From positions 22,654,723-22,718,722 of the forward strand of contig CM070728.1 of the NCBI GenBank assembly GCA_036346275.1: a DNA stretch of 64,000 nucleotides, written 5' to 3'. Origin of the DNA: Otatea glauca. Taxonomy: Eukaryota > Streptophyta > Magnoliopsida > Poales > Poaceae. Made by a program: the position numbers and the translations under genes. The notes beneath the pieces are model-generated. The model saw nothing but the letters and a program-made list of their open reading frames with translations, did no database searches and was not told the DNA's origin. Shown here one piece after another: positions 33,554 to 45,329 of this stretch; position 1 is the stretch's first letter, and every line of letters begins with the position of its first letter.

Positions 33554-35015
33554 TGCCTTTTCCTCACCTACCATGCTGCCCTCTCGGTATACCTAACGAA
33601 ACTCCACGTTCATTTTCTATTTTATTAACTCACCTGCTTCATTCCAGCCAATGTAGTTTCATTGATTTGTGTCACGATTCACCTTACGTAGTACGATTAC
33701 AGTCCACCGTCAACTTAAATAATATTCTTTCGCTCTTCCTTACTTTCTAGCTTTGTTACCATTTCTTAGCCTGCTGTGATTGATCATCATCCAGGTTAAA
33801 CAGATTGATCTAATCGTTTATTTTCCTTACATGTATACTTATAGTGCTATTGCTTATCTTTTTCGCTTCCTTACATGTATACTTATAGTGCTGTTGCTTA
33901 TATTTTTCGCTTTGTGATGCATGAATACCATCTGTATACGCTGCCGATGTCACATTTATGCATACGCAGTCCATAGCCGTCCTCCAATTTACTTTTACCT
34001 TTACAGCTTCTTCACTTTGACCTACATTAATCATACATGATTTGTTTCTAATCTTTTAACGTAAAAGCCTAGAAATACTAAATGAAAATAAAGATGGTGC
34101 TGGCTGGACTGAAACAGAGAATATAGTATGTCAGCCACTTCGCCCTAGATTAATCATACATGATCTGTTTCTAATCTTTTTGCGTGCAAGCCTAGAAATA
34201 TTGACTCAAGATGAAAATGGTGCTGCCTGATCTGAAACAGATAATATAGTGTATCAGCTTATATCAGTTTTCCTTTAGCGTATTGAAACAGAGAATATAG
34301 TATGTCAACCACTTCGCCCTAGATTAATCATACATGATCTGTTTCTAATCTTTTTGCGTGCAAGCCTAGAAATATTGACTCAAGATGAAAATGGTGCTGG
34401 TTGATCTGAAACAGATAGTATAGTGTATCAGCTTATATCAGTTTTCCTTTAGCGTATTTTACTCCCTGGCCATGCTGCGCTCTCGGTATAGCTAAGCAGG
34501 CTCCACATTCGTTTTCTCTTTTACTAACTCGCATGCTTCATTCCAGCCACTGTAATCCCATTGATTTGTCTCACCGCTCACCTTCGTTAGTGTGATTATA
34601 GTCCAACATGACCTTAAATGATATTCTTTCGCTCTTCCTTGCTTTTCAGCTTTGTTAACACTTCTTAGCCTACAATGGTTAATCATCGTTCAGGTTAATG
34701 AAATTGATCTAATCAGTTTTTTCCTTACATATACATTTATAGTGCAGTTACTTACCTTTTTCGCTTTATGATGCATCAATACCATCTGTTTACGATGACG
34801 ATGGCAGATTTACGGATTCACAGTCCTTACACGTTTTCATGTTTACTTTTTCCTTTACAGCTCCTTCACTTTCACTTAAATTAATCATCCCTCATCTGTT
34901 TTTGATCTTTTGGCATGCAGGTCTGGAAATAGTGATTAAAGATAGACATGATGCTACCTGCTCTGAAACAAAGAATATAGTGTGCCAGGATATATTAGCT
35001 TGCGCGTAGCGTCTT
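33466..35015 (+). repeat. Tandem copies of the last helicase exon and 3' flank
   Basis: The last coding segment of the helicase (GLKILIEDEDG, ETKNIVYQDILAC) is repeated downstream at about 34,066, 34,187, 34,372 and 34,921, each with variants of gaaacagagaatatagt. The last copy is preceded by ttggcatgcag and reads SGNSD-type and ETKNIVCQDILACA text with a stop. Flanking units (3' region from 33,560, copied at 34,465 and 35,015) recur at about 0.5-0.9 kb. A young sub-repeat of 174 bp (34,111 and 34,285) lies inside. Confidence 0.82.
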
Positions 35016-35710
35016 TCACTCCCCAGCCATGCTGCCCTCTTGGTATAGCTAACGAAGCTCCACCTTTATTTCCGTTTTTATCAACTCACATGTTTCATTC
35101 CAGCCACTGTAGTTCCATTGATTTCTTTCGCGACTCACCTTCCTTAATATGATTACAGTCCAGCATGAACTTAAATGATATAACTTCGTCTTTCCTTACT
35201 TTCTAGCTTTGTTAGCATTTCTTAAACTGCTGTAGTTGATCATCATACAGCTTAATGAAATTGATATAATCGTTTCTTTTCCTTGCATGTATAGTTATAG
35301 TGCTGTTACTTACCATTCTCGCTTTTTGATGCCTCAATACCGTCCGTTTACGCTGACGATAGCAGACTTATGAATTCACTGTCTTTCTAATCTTTTCTCT
35401 TTCAGACACCTTCAAGGACGTTAACGAAATGCCCTTTTTGTCTTGCATCCTGTCAGCATGAATATGTCATGGTGTCTTGCTTCGTCCGACGTACAGGCAA
35501 CCTGCTTTCATGAGGCAAAAAAACAGAGGCTACATTTTGCAACGATTATTGAAACGCTCTTTATCTAGACGATCTCTCAGAAATCATGTACCTTTAGTGT
35601 TCCTGTCAAATTAACTAGACAAGCAAAAAATAGTTTTCTTCGAATCTATGGCCAGAGTGATAATCTATTCCGTCGGTTACCAAAAACGTTAGCATACTGA
35701 TTTTCCTTAC

Positions 35711-36270
35711 TAATAAAACACTCGTTTAGACCAATCAAGCCTTCCCAAATAATCCACTCTCAGACATAGTAACATCGACCCTGTAGAATTCAAAAAAATA
35801 AACAAAATATTTTTTTAATACACAAAGTCTAAAACGATAACCTAATAAAAAAAATAAGTTTTAATAAACATCAACCAGATGTTTTCTTAGAAAAAAAATC
35901 CAAATTTTGGAACATTCGATCTGTGATATGATTCGTAGGCGCCAATGGAGGTTGGATTTTGTTTTGATAGATGATTTAATACTTGGATCTAAAAGTCTAA
36001 AATTTAAATGTCTGTAAAAAACAAAACATCCAGATAAATGTTGCACACTCCAAAAAAAACAAGCATTCGTCCACACCAATCAAAGCCTGCCATAACAATA
36101 GATTTTTAGTATGCAAGCTCTAAAACAATAACCTAACAACATTGAACCTTCGAAATCTAGCTGGAAAAAAAAATTAGTGCATATGCTCTAAGATGATAAC
36201 CTAATTAAAAAAGCAAAGAACAAACACTCGTTTAAACCAATCAAGCCTTCCCAAATAATCCACTCTCCGC
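35711..36270. repeat. Direct repeats in an A-rich Helitron segment
   Basis: aaccaatcaagccttcccaa and the following aataatccactctc occur at about 35,730 and 36,236, with a diverged third copy near 36,078. A second word, ctaaaacgataacctaa and variants, occurs three times between them. It is non-coding. Confidence 0.75.
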
Positions 36271-36339
36271 AGCATACACCCCAGAATTACCTCAGTAAAA
36301 CAGCCTTCTTTGCGTAGTATATCTAGCCTAGCGACTCAC

Positions 36340-37877
36340 TTTATTACACAGTTTCATTGATTGCTTGTCTCATCTGCGTCAGAACGCGCTCCGCTCGAGA
36401 TTTTTACAGCTGCAGCTATCTCAACTCTACCCCGTTGCCTCATTCATGTTAACTACATCTCACAGGAGCTTCTTCCCTTTCTGAATACATCACGGAGAAC
36501 AATCCGCGACATCAATCTTTGCTTCACCCAGGGGATATCGCGTCAGGTTAGTATTTTCCTGCTTTTATCCTTAGAATCCATTCTTGGCGCATACAATCGT
36601 TCTCTCCCCAATCCCCATAGGCGGATTTAATCCCATTTTCCATTCTCGTTCTTCGAACGAAAACAAACCGCATGCGTTCCTCTCTTCATCTAGATTCGTC
36701 TTTTCTCTTTCATTTGCAGCCAGACATCGTCGCCTCCACTCGTATTAAGTCTATGATACCAACAGTTTACTTAGATCTTCTATTTCAGCGCAAGCTTTAC
36801 TGCCGTATAGGTAGCATTTTTTCCCATTATTTTCCCAAATTCTTGCAAGTGAATGGTTGTGTATTCTTCGAGCTTTTGTTTTGCTTTATGGTTATTTTTA
36901 TTGAGTCTTTCCTTCTTGATCTTAATGGTTGTCAAGAACGTGTAAGTGGTGGAGAAACATCTGGAAGATTAAATCACATCTATCTAGGCGCTGTCAATAG
37001 CAAGTTCTTAAAGTTTCCGTGTTTTAATACTCTTTTGCTTCTGACAGAAAAAACTCAAAACTTTTGAGTGGTCTTGTCCAATCTCTTGTTGGAATTGCTT
37101 TGTGTGGTGCTAGATTATCTATATATTCCTGTTTCAAGTGAGTTGAAGCTATGATGTAAAAGTTGCCTCAATTTAGGTTTAGCGCAGGTGCAGTTCGTAT
37201 CTGGTTCTGGGCATAAGCAGTGGTCAGACAACCACTATGCTATTGTCGAACCAACTCTTCAATAGCAGTCAAACCGAACTCTTTTCTTTTACTGGTCTCT
37301 TAAGTGTTGTGCTTAGTTCCTTAGCCCAGTTAGACCAGCTAGCAATATGCGGTCAGATTGGCTTTGTCTATATTTATTCTTACTTCTATTTTGTTTATGA
37401 GTTGTGATTAGACTGCCTTTATACTCGCTGCGCTCTGATTAACTACAGCCTATGCTCAGACCACCCATTCTGTCATTTCATAGATTTGATATTGTTATTC
37501 AAACTATTGATCCGATTCAGTATCATCACGATGCAAAAATCATCCCATTAAATTTACACAAGTCAAATTTATCATATCTATGGGACCGACCAAAAAAATA
37601 AAGATTTCGATTATAGAAGTCAATATTATCGCATTTACTCGTGTTTATTCCGTTGTTCGAATTTATTAGCGTTATTTGCATGGTCCTCATTTTAGTCACG
37701 GTTCCACATTCTTATCCTCTAAAGCTTCTGTGTAGCGATCGTCCTCCTACGTTTACCATCGTACTTCCTGCGTTTTAGATTACCTAGCACAATGTCTTTT
37801 ACGCTTTTTGCTTATGTCTACATATTTCATTATCCCCTCTCATTTTACAGCACGTCTATGCATTATGCAGGTTCTCA
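36340..37877 (+). other. Possible 5' exons of the RPA-like gene
   Basis: A segment bounded by a good acceptor (ttattacacag) and donor (cgtcag|gttagt, about 36,545) and another (tttgcag, about 36,720, to cgtatag|gtagc) look like untranslated or leader exons. No domain is readable in the open frames 36,361-36,630 or 36,672-37,067. Confidence 0.3.
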
Positions 37878-40447
37878 ATGTCGTATTCACCGTTAGCTAG
37901 CGTCAACCAAAGCTCGCATAAATGGAAGATCCTTGTGCGATTGGCGCGTCTTTAGGAGTTCTCAAACCCCCGGAATCCAGCCGACATATACCGCTTAGAT
38001 TTTGTCATGATTGACAAAGAGGTATGACATTTTTCGCAGTCTTTTACTACTTATGAACTTAGCTTATCACAGACCGATCATATCGGCCTTTCTCTAGCTT
38101 GTATGTGTTTTACTTTATTCTTACGACTTATCTTATCGTTTAGGGAAACACTATGCAAGGCCAGATTCCTCAGAAATGGCTTTACAAATTTACGACTGTA
38201 TTAAAAGAGCGATCTGTTTATGAGATTGAATACTTTGAGGTTCTTCAAGCGAGAGACAATTACAAATCCGTTAATGCAGAGAATATCGCTCGGTTCTCAA
38301 AATACACCAGCGTCACTGAGGTTTCTCCAGAACCAGCTAATTTTCCTATCTATGCTTACGATGCTGTTTCATTATCTGACCTCACTCCCACTTCGTATCG
38401 CATTGGTCCTGCATCCGAGTACCTATTCTGACTTCTTTTCTTCTCATCTTTGCTTCTTTTTATGTCCTTATACATAGACATTGTCGCCCAGATAATTGCA
38501 GTTTCGCCTGTTATTGATATAACCACAGCTCTTGGACCCACCGTTAAACGCACCGTTACCGTAACTGATGAAAGGTATCAACATTCCCCATATGATTCCC
38601 TTTCATGCATTTACGATGCTCTAAAGTTACTCCCTTCGTCACCGATATAGCAGATTCTATATACAAATCATTGTTTACTTATCAATCTATTTTACAGTGA
38701 GACAGCTATTATAATATTGTGGAGCCAACATGCTCAGACGTTTCAGATTGATCCACCGGAAAACACTTCCGCCAATGAACCGGTTATTGCTCTGTTTGTT
38801 GGCATATTAGTTGGGACGTACTCAGGTCTCTTCTCGCTGCTTTTTCGCATATCATAATCTTTCTATACTCCACATGTAACACGTATACTTCATCTCATTT
38901 GCAATATTCTATTCGTTGACATTGCCTAAATGTATTTTCTCGTGCATACACAGGCCGACTTACGCTGCAAAGCACCTCTGCATGCAAATGGTATATTAAC
39001 ATACCTATCCCAAAAATTAACGCTCTGCATAACATGTAATCATCCTCGCTTCCTCTTTGTTTAATCCAACTGCTGTCATTAGTACTACACAAGTTTTTCC
39101 TTCAGCGATCTACATCGTGCTTACTTTAATTCGTATTCTATTGCATAGCCTTGTTAACCATCCGCACCAGATTGAATACGAAGCGCTTAACCATGCTAAA
39201 AGGGAACCGACTAACACAACAGTCCGCGAGCTCATAGGGCTGCTACCCAACGAGGCTCTGGTGGGCAACCAAAATACATCTTTGTTTATCTCTTCGCTCG
39301 TTTATATTACTGCTGAGCTTATTGTTTCTGCTTCTTCCTTGTTGTTTTCCAAACAGGGCCAATCATTCAAAATCAACATATTTGTAAAAGATTTAGTGCC
39401 AAATCAGCCATGGTGGTACATGGCGTGCTCTTCATGTTGGAAAAAAATTATCGTAGACGGAGATAGCTACAGTTGCCGAAGATACGGTGTTAAAACCGCG
39501 GAGCCAAGGTATGATAATCTATGCAAGCTCATATATATCACATCTATACCCATACCGCTATATCACAGTATCGCACTAACTACAAGGTATACTATGCTCT
39601 CCTAATCACAAAGCAGGTATAGGATAAACACATATGGCACTGATATCGATATTGATGAAAAAAACAAATCTCCTACAGGCGAGTTTATGTTCTTCGGTAA
39701 TATAGCCCAAAAAATAGTTGGAAAACCACCAATGCTATTACTAACCGCAACCGAAGGACACCAAGGATATGTACCATCAGAAATCAAAGACATAATCGGA
39801 TGCAGATACGAGCTGATTGTTGAGATGTCCAAAGGATCGCTACAGTCTGATAATCCAACATTTCGTGTACGTTCCGTGCTATCGCACTTAAATCCCAGTG
39901 ATTCCCGTTCGCTAAACACAGATCACGCTCCGTTGCTGCTACATAACAACGCACACACTGAGCTATCTCATGAAGATACCAGTGTCTCTCCAACCCTTCT
40001 ATCATCCCCTACTCCGAACGTGATACCGGCGTCTGCTTTCACGCCTCCAACCCCGGCTATTGCTTATTCTTCCAAGGTACAAAACACATTATTACACTGT
40101 TCCTGGCAGTACATCTTTTATGTCTACATCTTTTCTTCTGTGGTTATCAAATGCGTGCAATTTTTCCTCAACCTCAGGAAAAAACGCCGGAGACATCTAC
40201 TATCCCAACAGACCCTCAATGGCCTGCCTCATCTCACCACTCCCCTAAGAGGTAACATCACCATATTGTTTACTGCATTCTTTTATATTTCCTCTATTCG
40301 TTTGTGCCTCTAGAAACAGAATACCTACTATATATAGGTACTTATCATTTTGATCAGCCATTCCCCTTGTTCACAGGCCAATACAGTACACTGACAAGAA
40401 AAAGACTGCAAAAAAACTACTCTACGACATAAAAAACGACGTCTAAG
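37878..40447 (+). pseudogene. Helitron RPA1-like single-strand DNA-binding protein
   Basis: Replication protein A large-subunit type gene, known as cargo of plant Helitrons. Exon 37,878-38,021 reads MSYSPLASVNQSSHKWKILV and then IYRLDFVMIDKEG across the intron to 38,144 (YKFTTVLKERSVYEIEYF), the first OB fold. Further exons: 38,478-38,574 (DIVAQIIAVSPVIDI), 38,698-38,825 (AIIILWSQHAQTFQID), 38,954-39,036 (ACKWYINIPIPKI), about 39,148-39,260, 39,357-39,508, 39,616-40,075, 40,179-40,250 and 40,377-40,447. The 39,357 exon has the C-terminal zinc ribbon WWYMACSSCWKK..YSCRRYG. Faults: codon 26 is TAG where Trp is likely, no clear donor after 38,430, and the fourth zinc-binding Cys is Tyr. Confidence 0.82.
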
Positions 40448-41027
40448 ATAAGGTATGCTATCATATATTTACGGCCCACAACACCATTATCGCACATAAA
40501 ACCATTGATCGCTACAGTTGCTCCCATTGCTTTTTCGCTCTTTCCTTGCAGTCAGCTCCAACAATGGCTCCTTCCGGTCTACGATTTCTCCCCTACAGCT
40601 CATGCCTTCCCAAACTCGTTGGAATTTTGCATGTAAATAACGTTGGCATAATCTCTCTAACTACTGAATATTAGTAGAAAGAAGCAGCAGACAGAACACA
40701 GCTATGCTTTTATTTCACCTTATCTCCTTTTATTTCGCTGCGAACATCCTCTCCTCCTGAGGATCTGTTTATTTTATGCTACAGACAAGACAAACCTTTT
40801 GTGTTCACTCTGAAATAGCTGCAGCGTTACATATATGTTTATTTTCCTCCAATAAGCCCATCCAAGTGTATTATACACTTTTAGCATATCTTTTCTTCCA
40901 TCACAGATATTGTTCAGCATACTTTAAATTCTACGTCTAACTCAATGCTCTACACTCAATGCTCTACGATAACGCATTACAAAAGAATTTAAGATTTTTT
41001 CTCCGATTATTTTCTTCGATGAACATA

Positions 41028-41052
41028 TGCGCCGCCGCGCAAACATATCTAG
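41028..41052 (+). other. Helitron 3' terminal hairpin and CTAG
   Basis: TGCGC-cgcc-GCGCA hairpin (41,028-41,041), then aacatat and CTAG at 41,049-41,052, followed by T. The spacer of 7 bases is a little shorter than the usual 10-12. Confidence 0.85.
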
Positions 41053-41245
41053 TTTAAGTTAAGAGAAGTAACACGAAGGTGAACATAGATGTGTGACGAA
41101 GCGCAAAATCAGACGTAGCGAATTTCTCAGCCAAAAGCATGAATTTTTCAGACAAAGCCAAGCCAGCTGCTTAGCAATGTATAGTTTGCATCATTGCAAT
41201 TTGCACATCCGCCATTCTCATGAACTTCAATGCACAGTATAACAT
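41053..41245. repeat. Duplicated block B, part 3
   Basis: Starts tttaagttaagagaagtaac and matches block A from about 4,576 (aatttaagagaagcaacaag), through cagccaaaag and cattctcatgaact. It lies just downstream of the last exon of the RBR gene. Confidence 0.7.
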
Positions 41246-41533
41246 CACCCAGTGCAACATGCTTTTCTTGCTTTTATATGATATATGGTAGCTATAGAGT
41301 TAAAATAGCTACACAGTGTAAATATTTCATGAAAGCGTGCTACAAAAATGATCAACAAAACTAACATGAAAAAGAAGATACAGAAACCAGGATCAGTACA
41401 TCCACTCTTCCAATTCAGTACGATCATAAACATGGTATTCATTTCCACTTCAATGAGACGACAAACTACTTATTTCTTAAATGTTATCCATAACTATGTA
41501 CAGAGTCTGAACTGTTTGGATAAAGGCCTTTCA

Positions 41534-44500
41534 CTAGCGCCCGCAATTCTTACAATAATGACGATCTTTTTTCATTGGGGCAGCACAATGATAACAGAAG
41601 TATTGTTTGCACCTACAAAACAAAACAATTCGTGACATGGTGAAGACTGAAAAAAAATATATATATCAGCAACAATATTCAATACTTTGTTAGCCAGTGT
41701 TTACAGAACCTGTAAGATTTTATTACAACATATGTAGATTTGAACTCTGTAATTAATTTTGTCCTAAAGTTTGGTTCCATATTTAAACAAAAAAAAATTG
41801 ACCTAATTTTTGCTTGCCAGTTGGCAAGTAATCAACTTGTTGATTGTCGTAGGGGCAGCCCACTGGCCCCAACGACCAAGCGAAGCGCCAAGTGAAGTCA
41901 CCCCGTCCGACATCACCGATGGGGGTACGGAACATGCTTCGGTGCCCAACAAATTGAACCCGAGTCCAATAAGGCAGGCAACGCAGTCCCTTCACTAAGC
42001 GATGGGGTTCACATGACACCTCGAGCCAGACAAAGGGTTTGGGTACCCCCTTGCACCAAGCGAGGGGTCTCTGGAAGAGGGTAGCAGGTGACCCCTGCAG
42101 GACAAATCACAGCTTCAGCATCAACGAAGGGGTTCCACATCAAAATGTTCCCGACACCATTCAAAGGGGGGTCACCATCTCCTGTAGACCAAGAGGGAGG
42201 CATGGTGGACAAGACCCACGGAAGTTCACTGTACACCGACACTATGAGCGAAGGATGAAAAGACCAAGAAGTCCGTATAGTGGTTGGACCTTTATAGGGG
42301 TAGTGTTGTAATCTCTCACCATCCCCTATGTAACTCTATAAATAAGCCCTCTCAAGCAGTAAACAGGAGAAAGCTCACTTTGGATCTATCACAAAACATA
42401 CATTTGCATATATGTGCTGTTCCCCTCAACTAGGGATTTGGGACGGTTACCCCTCTCGTAGAGGGTAATGGTCCGGGGGTACTTCCCTTTTCTACTGTTT
42501 GGTCCGTAGCCACAACATTGATTAATATGGTCATAAAATTGGTGGAACAAATTGCGGCAACAGAAATCCATTGGAAACCAAACTAAAACCACAAGCTTCC
42601 AAAATCCAAATTTCATGAATCATGCAGAACAACAAAAAAACACATGCTAGAAATTGCCATAAGTATATAACTTGACAGGAAATGATGCTTTACTGTTCAA
42701 ATCAGCCATGAGCCATTATACCCGATCCAGGTCCTCACTGTGTTTGACAAGCTACTGGCTGTTACCAACTGGTTTCCATGTGAAATATAACCGTAGTTGG
42801 GTTAAGGAACCAACTTATGGCTATTATTTCTATCGAAATACCTCTTCACCTATAGCCTATAAGGAGGGGTTATCTCTTCTCATGAATATCAGATACTCCC
42901 TCTGTTACAAAATAATAAGGCATAAAGTTTGTCTTGTTGCAAAATATAAGGTGTGCATAAAAAATTAATGATGTTTTTCTTGTTTTACCCTCATTTATTT
43001 ACCCTCTATTTTCAACATTCTCACTCATACTTTTCAAAAAAAAAATTCTCTCTCATATCAGGGGATAGTTTAATCACTTTCCCATGTTTTTCTTTGAACT
43101 GATGACATAGTTAATCAGAGTGCATGGTTAAAATAAACCCTATGCTGAATATATTCAACATTGACCTACGAGAACAGCTATTAATAAGTAAAAGTTCATG
43201 GAAAATATTAGTGACCAAATCAGTTGCTACCCATGTCAGTAAAATGTTCACCCAATAGGCAGCAAAGCAATAGTAATGCAACTACATAGTAAGCAGTGCT
43301 ACAAGCTGGTTAGCTACATTATAACGGGACTTGTAAAGTACTATGCGTACTTTGAATTGTGTAATTATGGATCTTTCAGCAGCATGGAACATGAACTGCT
43401 AATATCAGTGTCATCAACAGAACTAGATGAAGGTGGAGGAAGGAAGATATTCCCAAAATTAGATTTGACATGTGTAAACTGAAGGGAAGATTCTAATATA
43501 TTCTTCCATCAGAGTGGTGGTCACTGTCAACCCTTTGTGATAGACTATGCGTACTTTGAATTGTGTAATTATGGATCTTTCAGCAGCATGGAACATGAAC
43601 TGCTAATATCAGTGTCATCAACAGAACTAGATGAAGGTGGAGGAAGGAAGATATTCCCAAAATTAGATTTGACATGTGTAAACTGAAGGGAAGATTCTAA
43701 TATATTCTTCCATCAGAGTGGTGGTCACTGTCAACCCTTTGTGATAGACTATGCGTACTTTGAATTGTGTAATTATGGATCTTTCAGCAGCATGGAACAT
43801 GAACTGCTAATATCAGTGTCATCAACAGAACTAGATGAAGGTGGAGGAAGGAAGATATTCCCAAAATTAGATTTGACATGTGTAAACTGAAGGGAAAATT
43901 CTAATATATTCTTCCATCAGAGTGGTGATCACTGTCAACCCTTTGTGATCACTAGCGGGTAACAACAATTAGCCTGCCTCATCTCTTTTCATTGTACATG
44001 AACGGGATAAATTTACCAACTGGTTTCCCTACTCTGCCTTTTTGCCACTATATCATCCATTATCTTAGTCTAAGAAAGGTGCACAAAATTGCAACAGGGG
44101 CATGGTTAGATAGAAAAACTACCTGCATTTTATTTGCAAGCACCCAGTGATCCTCGAGACATACATCTTGCACTTGGGGCACCTCTGCCATTTCTTCTTG
44201 TCAGCAAGCTTCTTAAACATCAGATCATCTTCCCCCTTCTCATCTTCCCCCAACTTCCTGAATTCCTTGCATTTGATCCCCTCGTGCCACGGCACACGGC
44301 ATCGTGCGCAGAACATCCGGTGGCAGTGCGGGCACTCTGTCTCCCTGATCTTCACAGTGCCATCATTGTCATTGATCAGCAACGCAGAGCAATCCTTGAA
44401 CGGGCAGTAGTACTTATCATCCCCCAGCGCCAACTCACACAGTGCGATGCTCCAGCGATCGATGAGCTCCGGTGGGATGATATCCCAGCACAGATCTATC

Positions 44501-45092
44501 TCAACGAAGCCCTCCACGCATTCGGGGTCAGGGCACCCGATCACGGTCACGTTCTGGCCGACCTTGGCAGCAACGTACCTCCCGATGCAGCTATTGCAGA
44601 ACGCGTGGGCACAGTAACTCACAAGAAACTTCTCTGAAACCTGAAACTTCTCCATGCAGATGCTGCACTTGAAGCGGTTGCGCTTCCGCCGCTTCTTTTT
44701 GGAATCGCTCTGGCCATCTTCTACATTGCATCAGATTAGAAGCGAATTGCGCTCATATATGCATCAAGACTCAATAGTGGGATAAGAAGATTGGTACCTT
44801 CCGATGATAGCTTGCGCTTGCCCTTGCGGTCGGGAGGGGATTCTTCAGCTGATTCTCGAGGCGTGGAGACACCGGCGGGGTGAGAGGACGAAGAGGGGGC
44901 TGCGGGGGAAGAGGAGGAGGAGGAGGGTGTGGTGGTTGGAGCGCAAGAGGAGTCGAGGGAGAGAAGGATGGCCTGCTGGATCTGGATCTCCTCGGCGCTG
45001 TAGGAGACCGGGAGGAAGGCACGGCCGTCGTCCTCTTCGGAGGATATGTAGATGGGGAAGTGCGGGTCGGCGGCGGAGGCGGAGGCCTCCAT
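41534..45092 (-). CDS. RING-IBR-RING E3 ubiquitin ligase, copy 1
   Basis: RBR ligases pass ubiquitin through a RING2 cysteine. Three exons: 45,092-44,798 (MEASASAADPHFPIYISSEE, then a Ser/Pro-rich linker and a basic segment), 44,720-44,123, and 41,612-41,534; together 323 residues. RING1 is CSICMEKF..CAHAFCNSC..CPDPEC. IBR is YYCPFKDCSALL..CPHCHRMFCARC..WHEGIKC. RING2 starts CPKCKMYVSRITGCLQIKC and is completed by the last exon, CKQYFCYHCAAPMKKDRHYC. Splice sites are canonical and in phase. The last exon is 79 bp, as in the second copy at 52,935-53,930. Intron 2 is 2.5 kb and holds a solo LTR and a 204-bp triplication. Family membership is sure; the substrate is unknown. Confidence 0.85.
41838..42517 (+). 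mobile_element. LTR-like element (solo LTR) in RBR intron 2
   Basis: 680 bp, starts TGTTGATTG and ends CCACAACA, perfect TGTTG/CAACA ends. It contains ctctataaataag (42,335-42,347), followed about 30 bases later by the probable start region, then aactagggatttgggacgg and a GT-rich tail. No internal retrotransposon domain was found. No target duplication was found, so the exact borders are uncertain. Confidence 0.55.
43341..43952. repeat. 204-bp tandem triplication in RBR intron 2
   Basis: Three nearly identical copies starting at 43,341, 43,545 and 43,749 (ctatgcgtactttgaattg). I saw two differences in the third copy. On the minus strand each unit has a pyrimidine-rich stretch and cag acceptor followed by about 37 open codons (THVKSNFGNIFLPPPSS...) and a stop, so each could serve as an alternative last exon; this is untested. 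Confidence 0.9.
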
Positions 45093-45325
45093 GGCCGGCG
45101 AGGGGTGGTGTTCAGCCAGCGGCGGCGGTTCGTCTTACTTTCCGTCTCGGGATGGGCAGTGGGGCCGTTTCGTCAGGCAGTCGAGGCTTGTAACGGCGAG
45201 CGCATTTTTTTTATGCTTCTATGCTTTTTCTAATTGCACACATATTAAAATATGAACCAAACTTATATGGTCATTACTTACCCATTCGTTTGCTTTAAAA
45301 TTTGTGTAACTTATATCAAGAGGAA
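45093..45325 (-). promoter_or_regulatory. Promoter region of RBR copy 1
   Basis: GC-rich leader next to the ATG, then AT-rich DNA. No convincing TATA box. Confidence 0.3.
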
Positions 45326-45329
45326 AAGT

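Larger units (their letters stand above)
26218..41052 (+). mobile_element. Autonomous-type Helitron, 14.8 kb
   Basis: Rolling-circle transposon. The 5' end is TCGTATACTTCC preceded by A; the 3' end is a short hairpin and CTAG followed by T, giving the expected A|TC...CTAG|T insertion. Joining the two flanks restores the order of block A (4,540-4,600), which acts as a diverged empty site. It encodes a Rep/helicase protein (26.9-33.6 kb) and an RPA1-like protein (37.9-40.4 kb), both on the plus strand, as known for plant Helitrons. Frameshifts and stops in both suggest that this copy is no longer autonomous. Confidence 0.93.

Noticed and set aside
43341..43952. CRISPR-like array
   Set aside because: Three head-to-tail 204-bp copies without spacers in a plant intron; it is a simple tandem duplication.
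44134..44637. Plus-strand 167-residue open frame
   Set aside because: Antisense shadow of the RBR copy-1 exon, which has the zinc-binding motifs.
44804..45233. Plus-strand Gly/Arg-rich frames
   Set aside because: Complement of the Ser/Pro-rich first exon of RBR copy 1.
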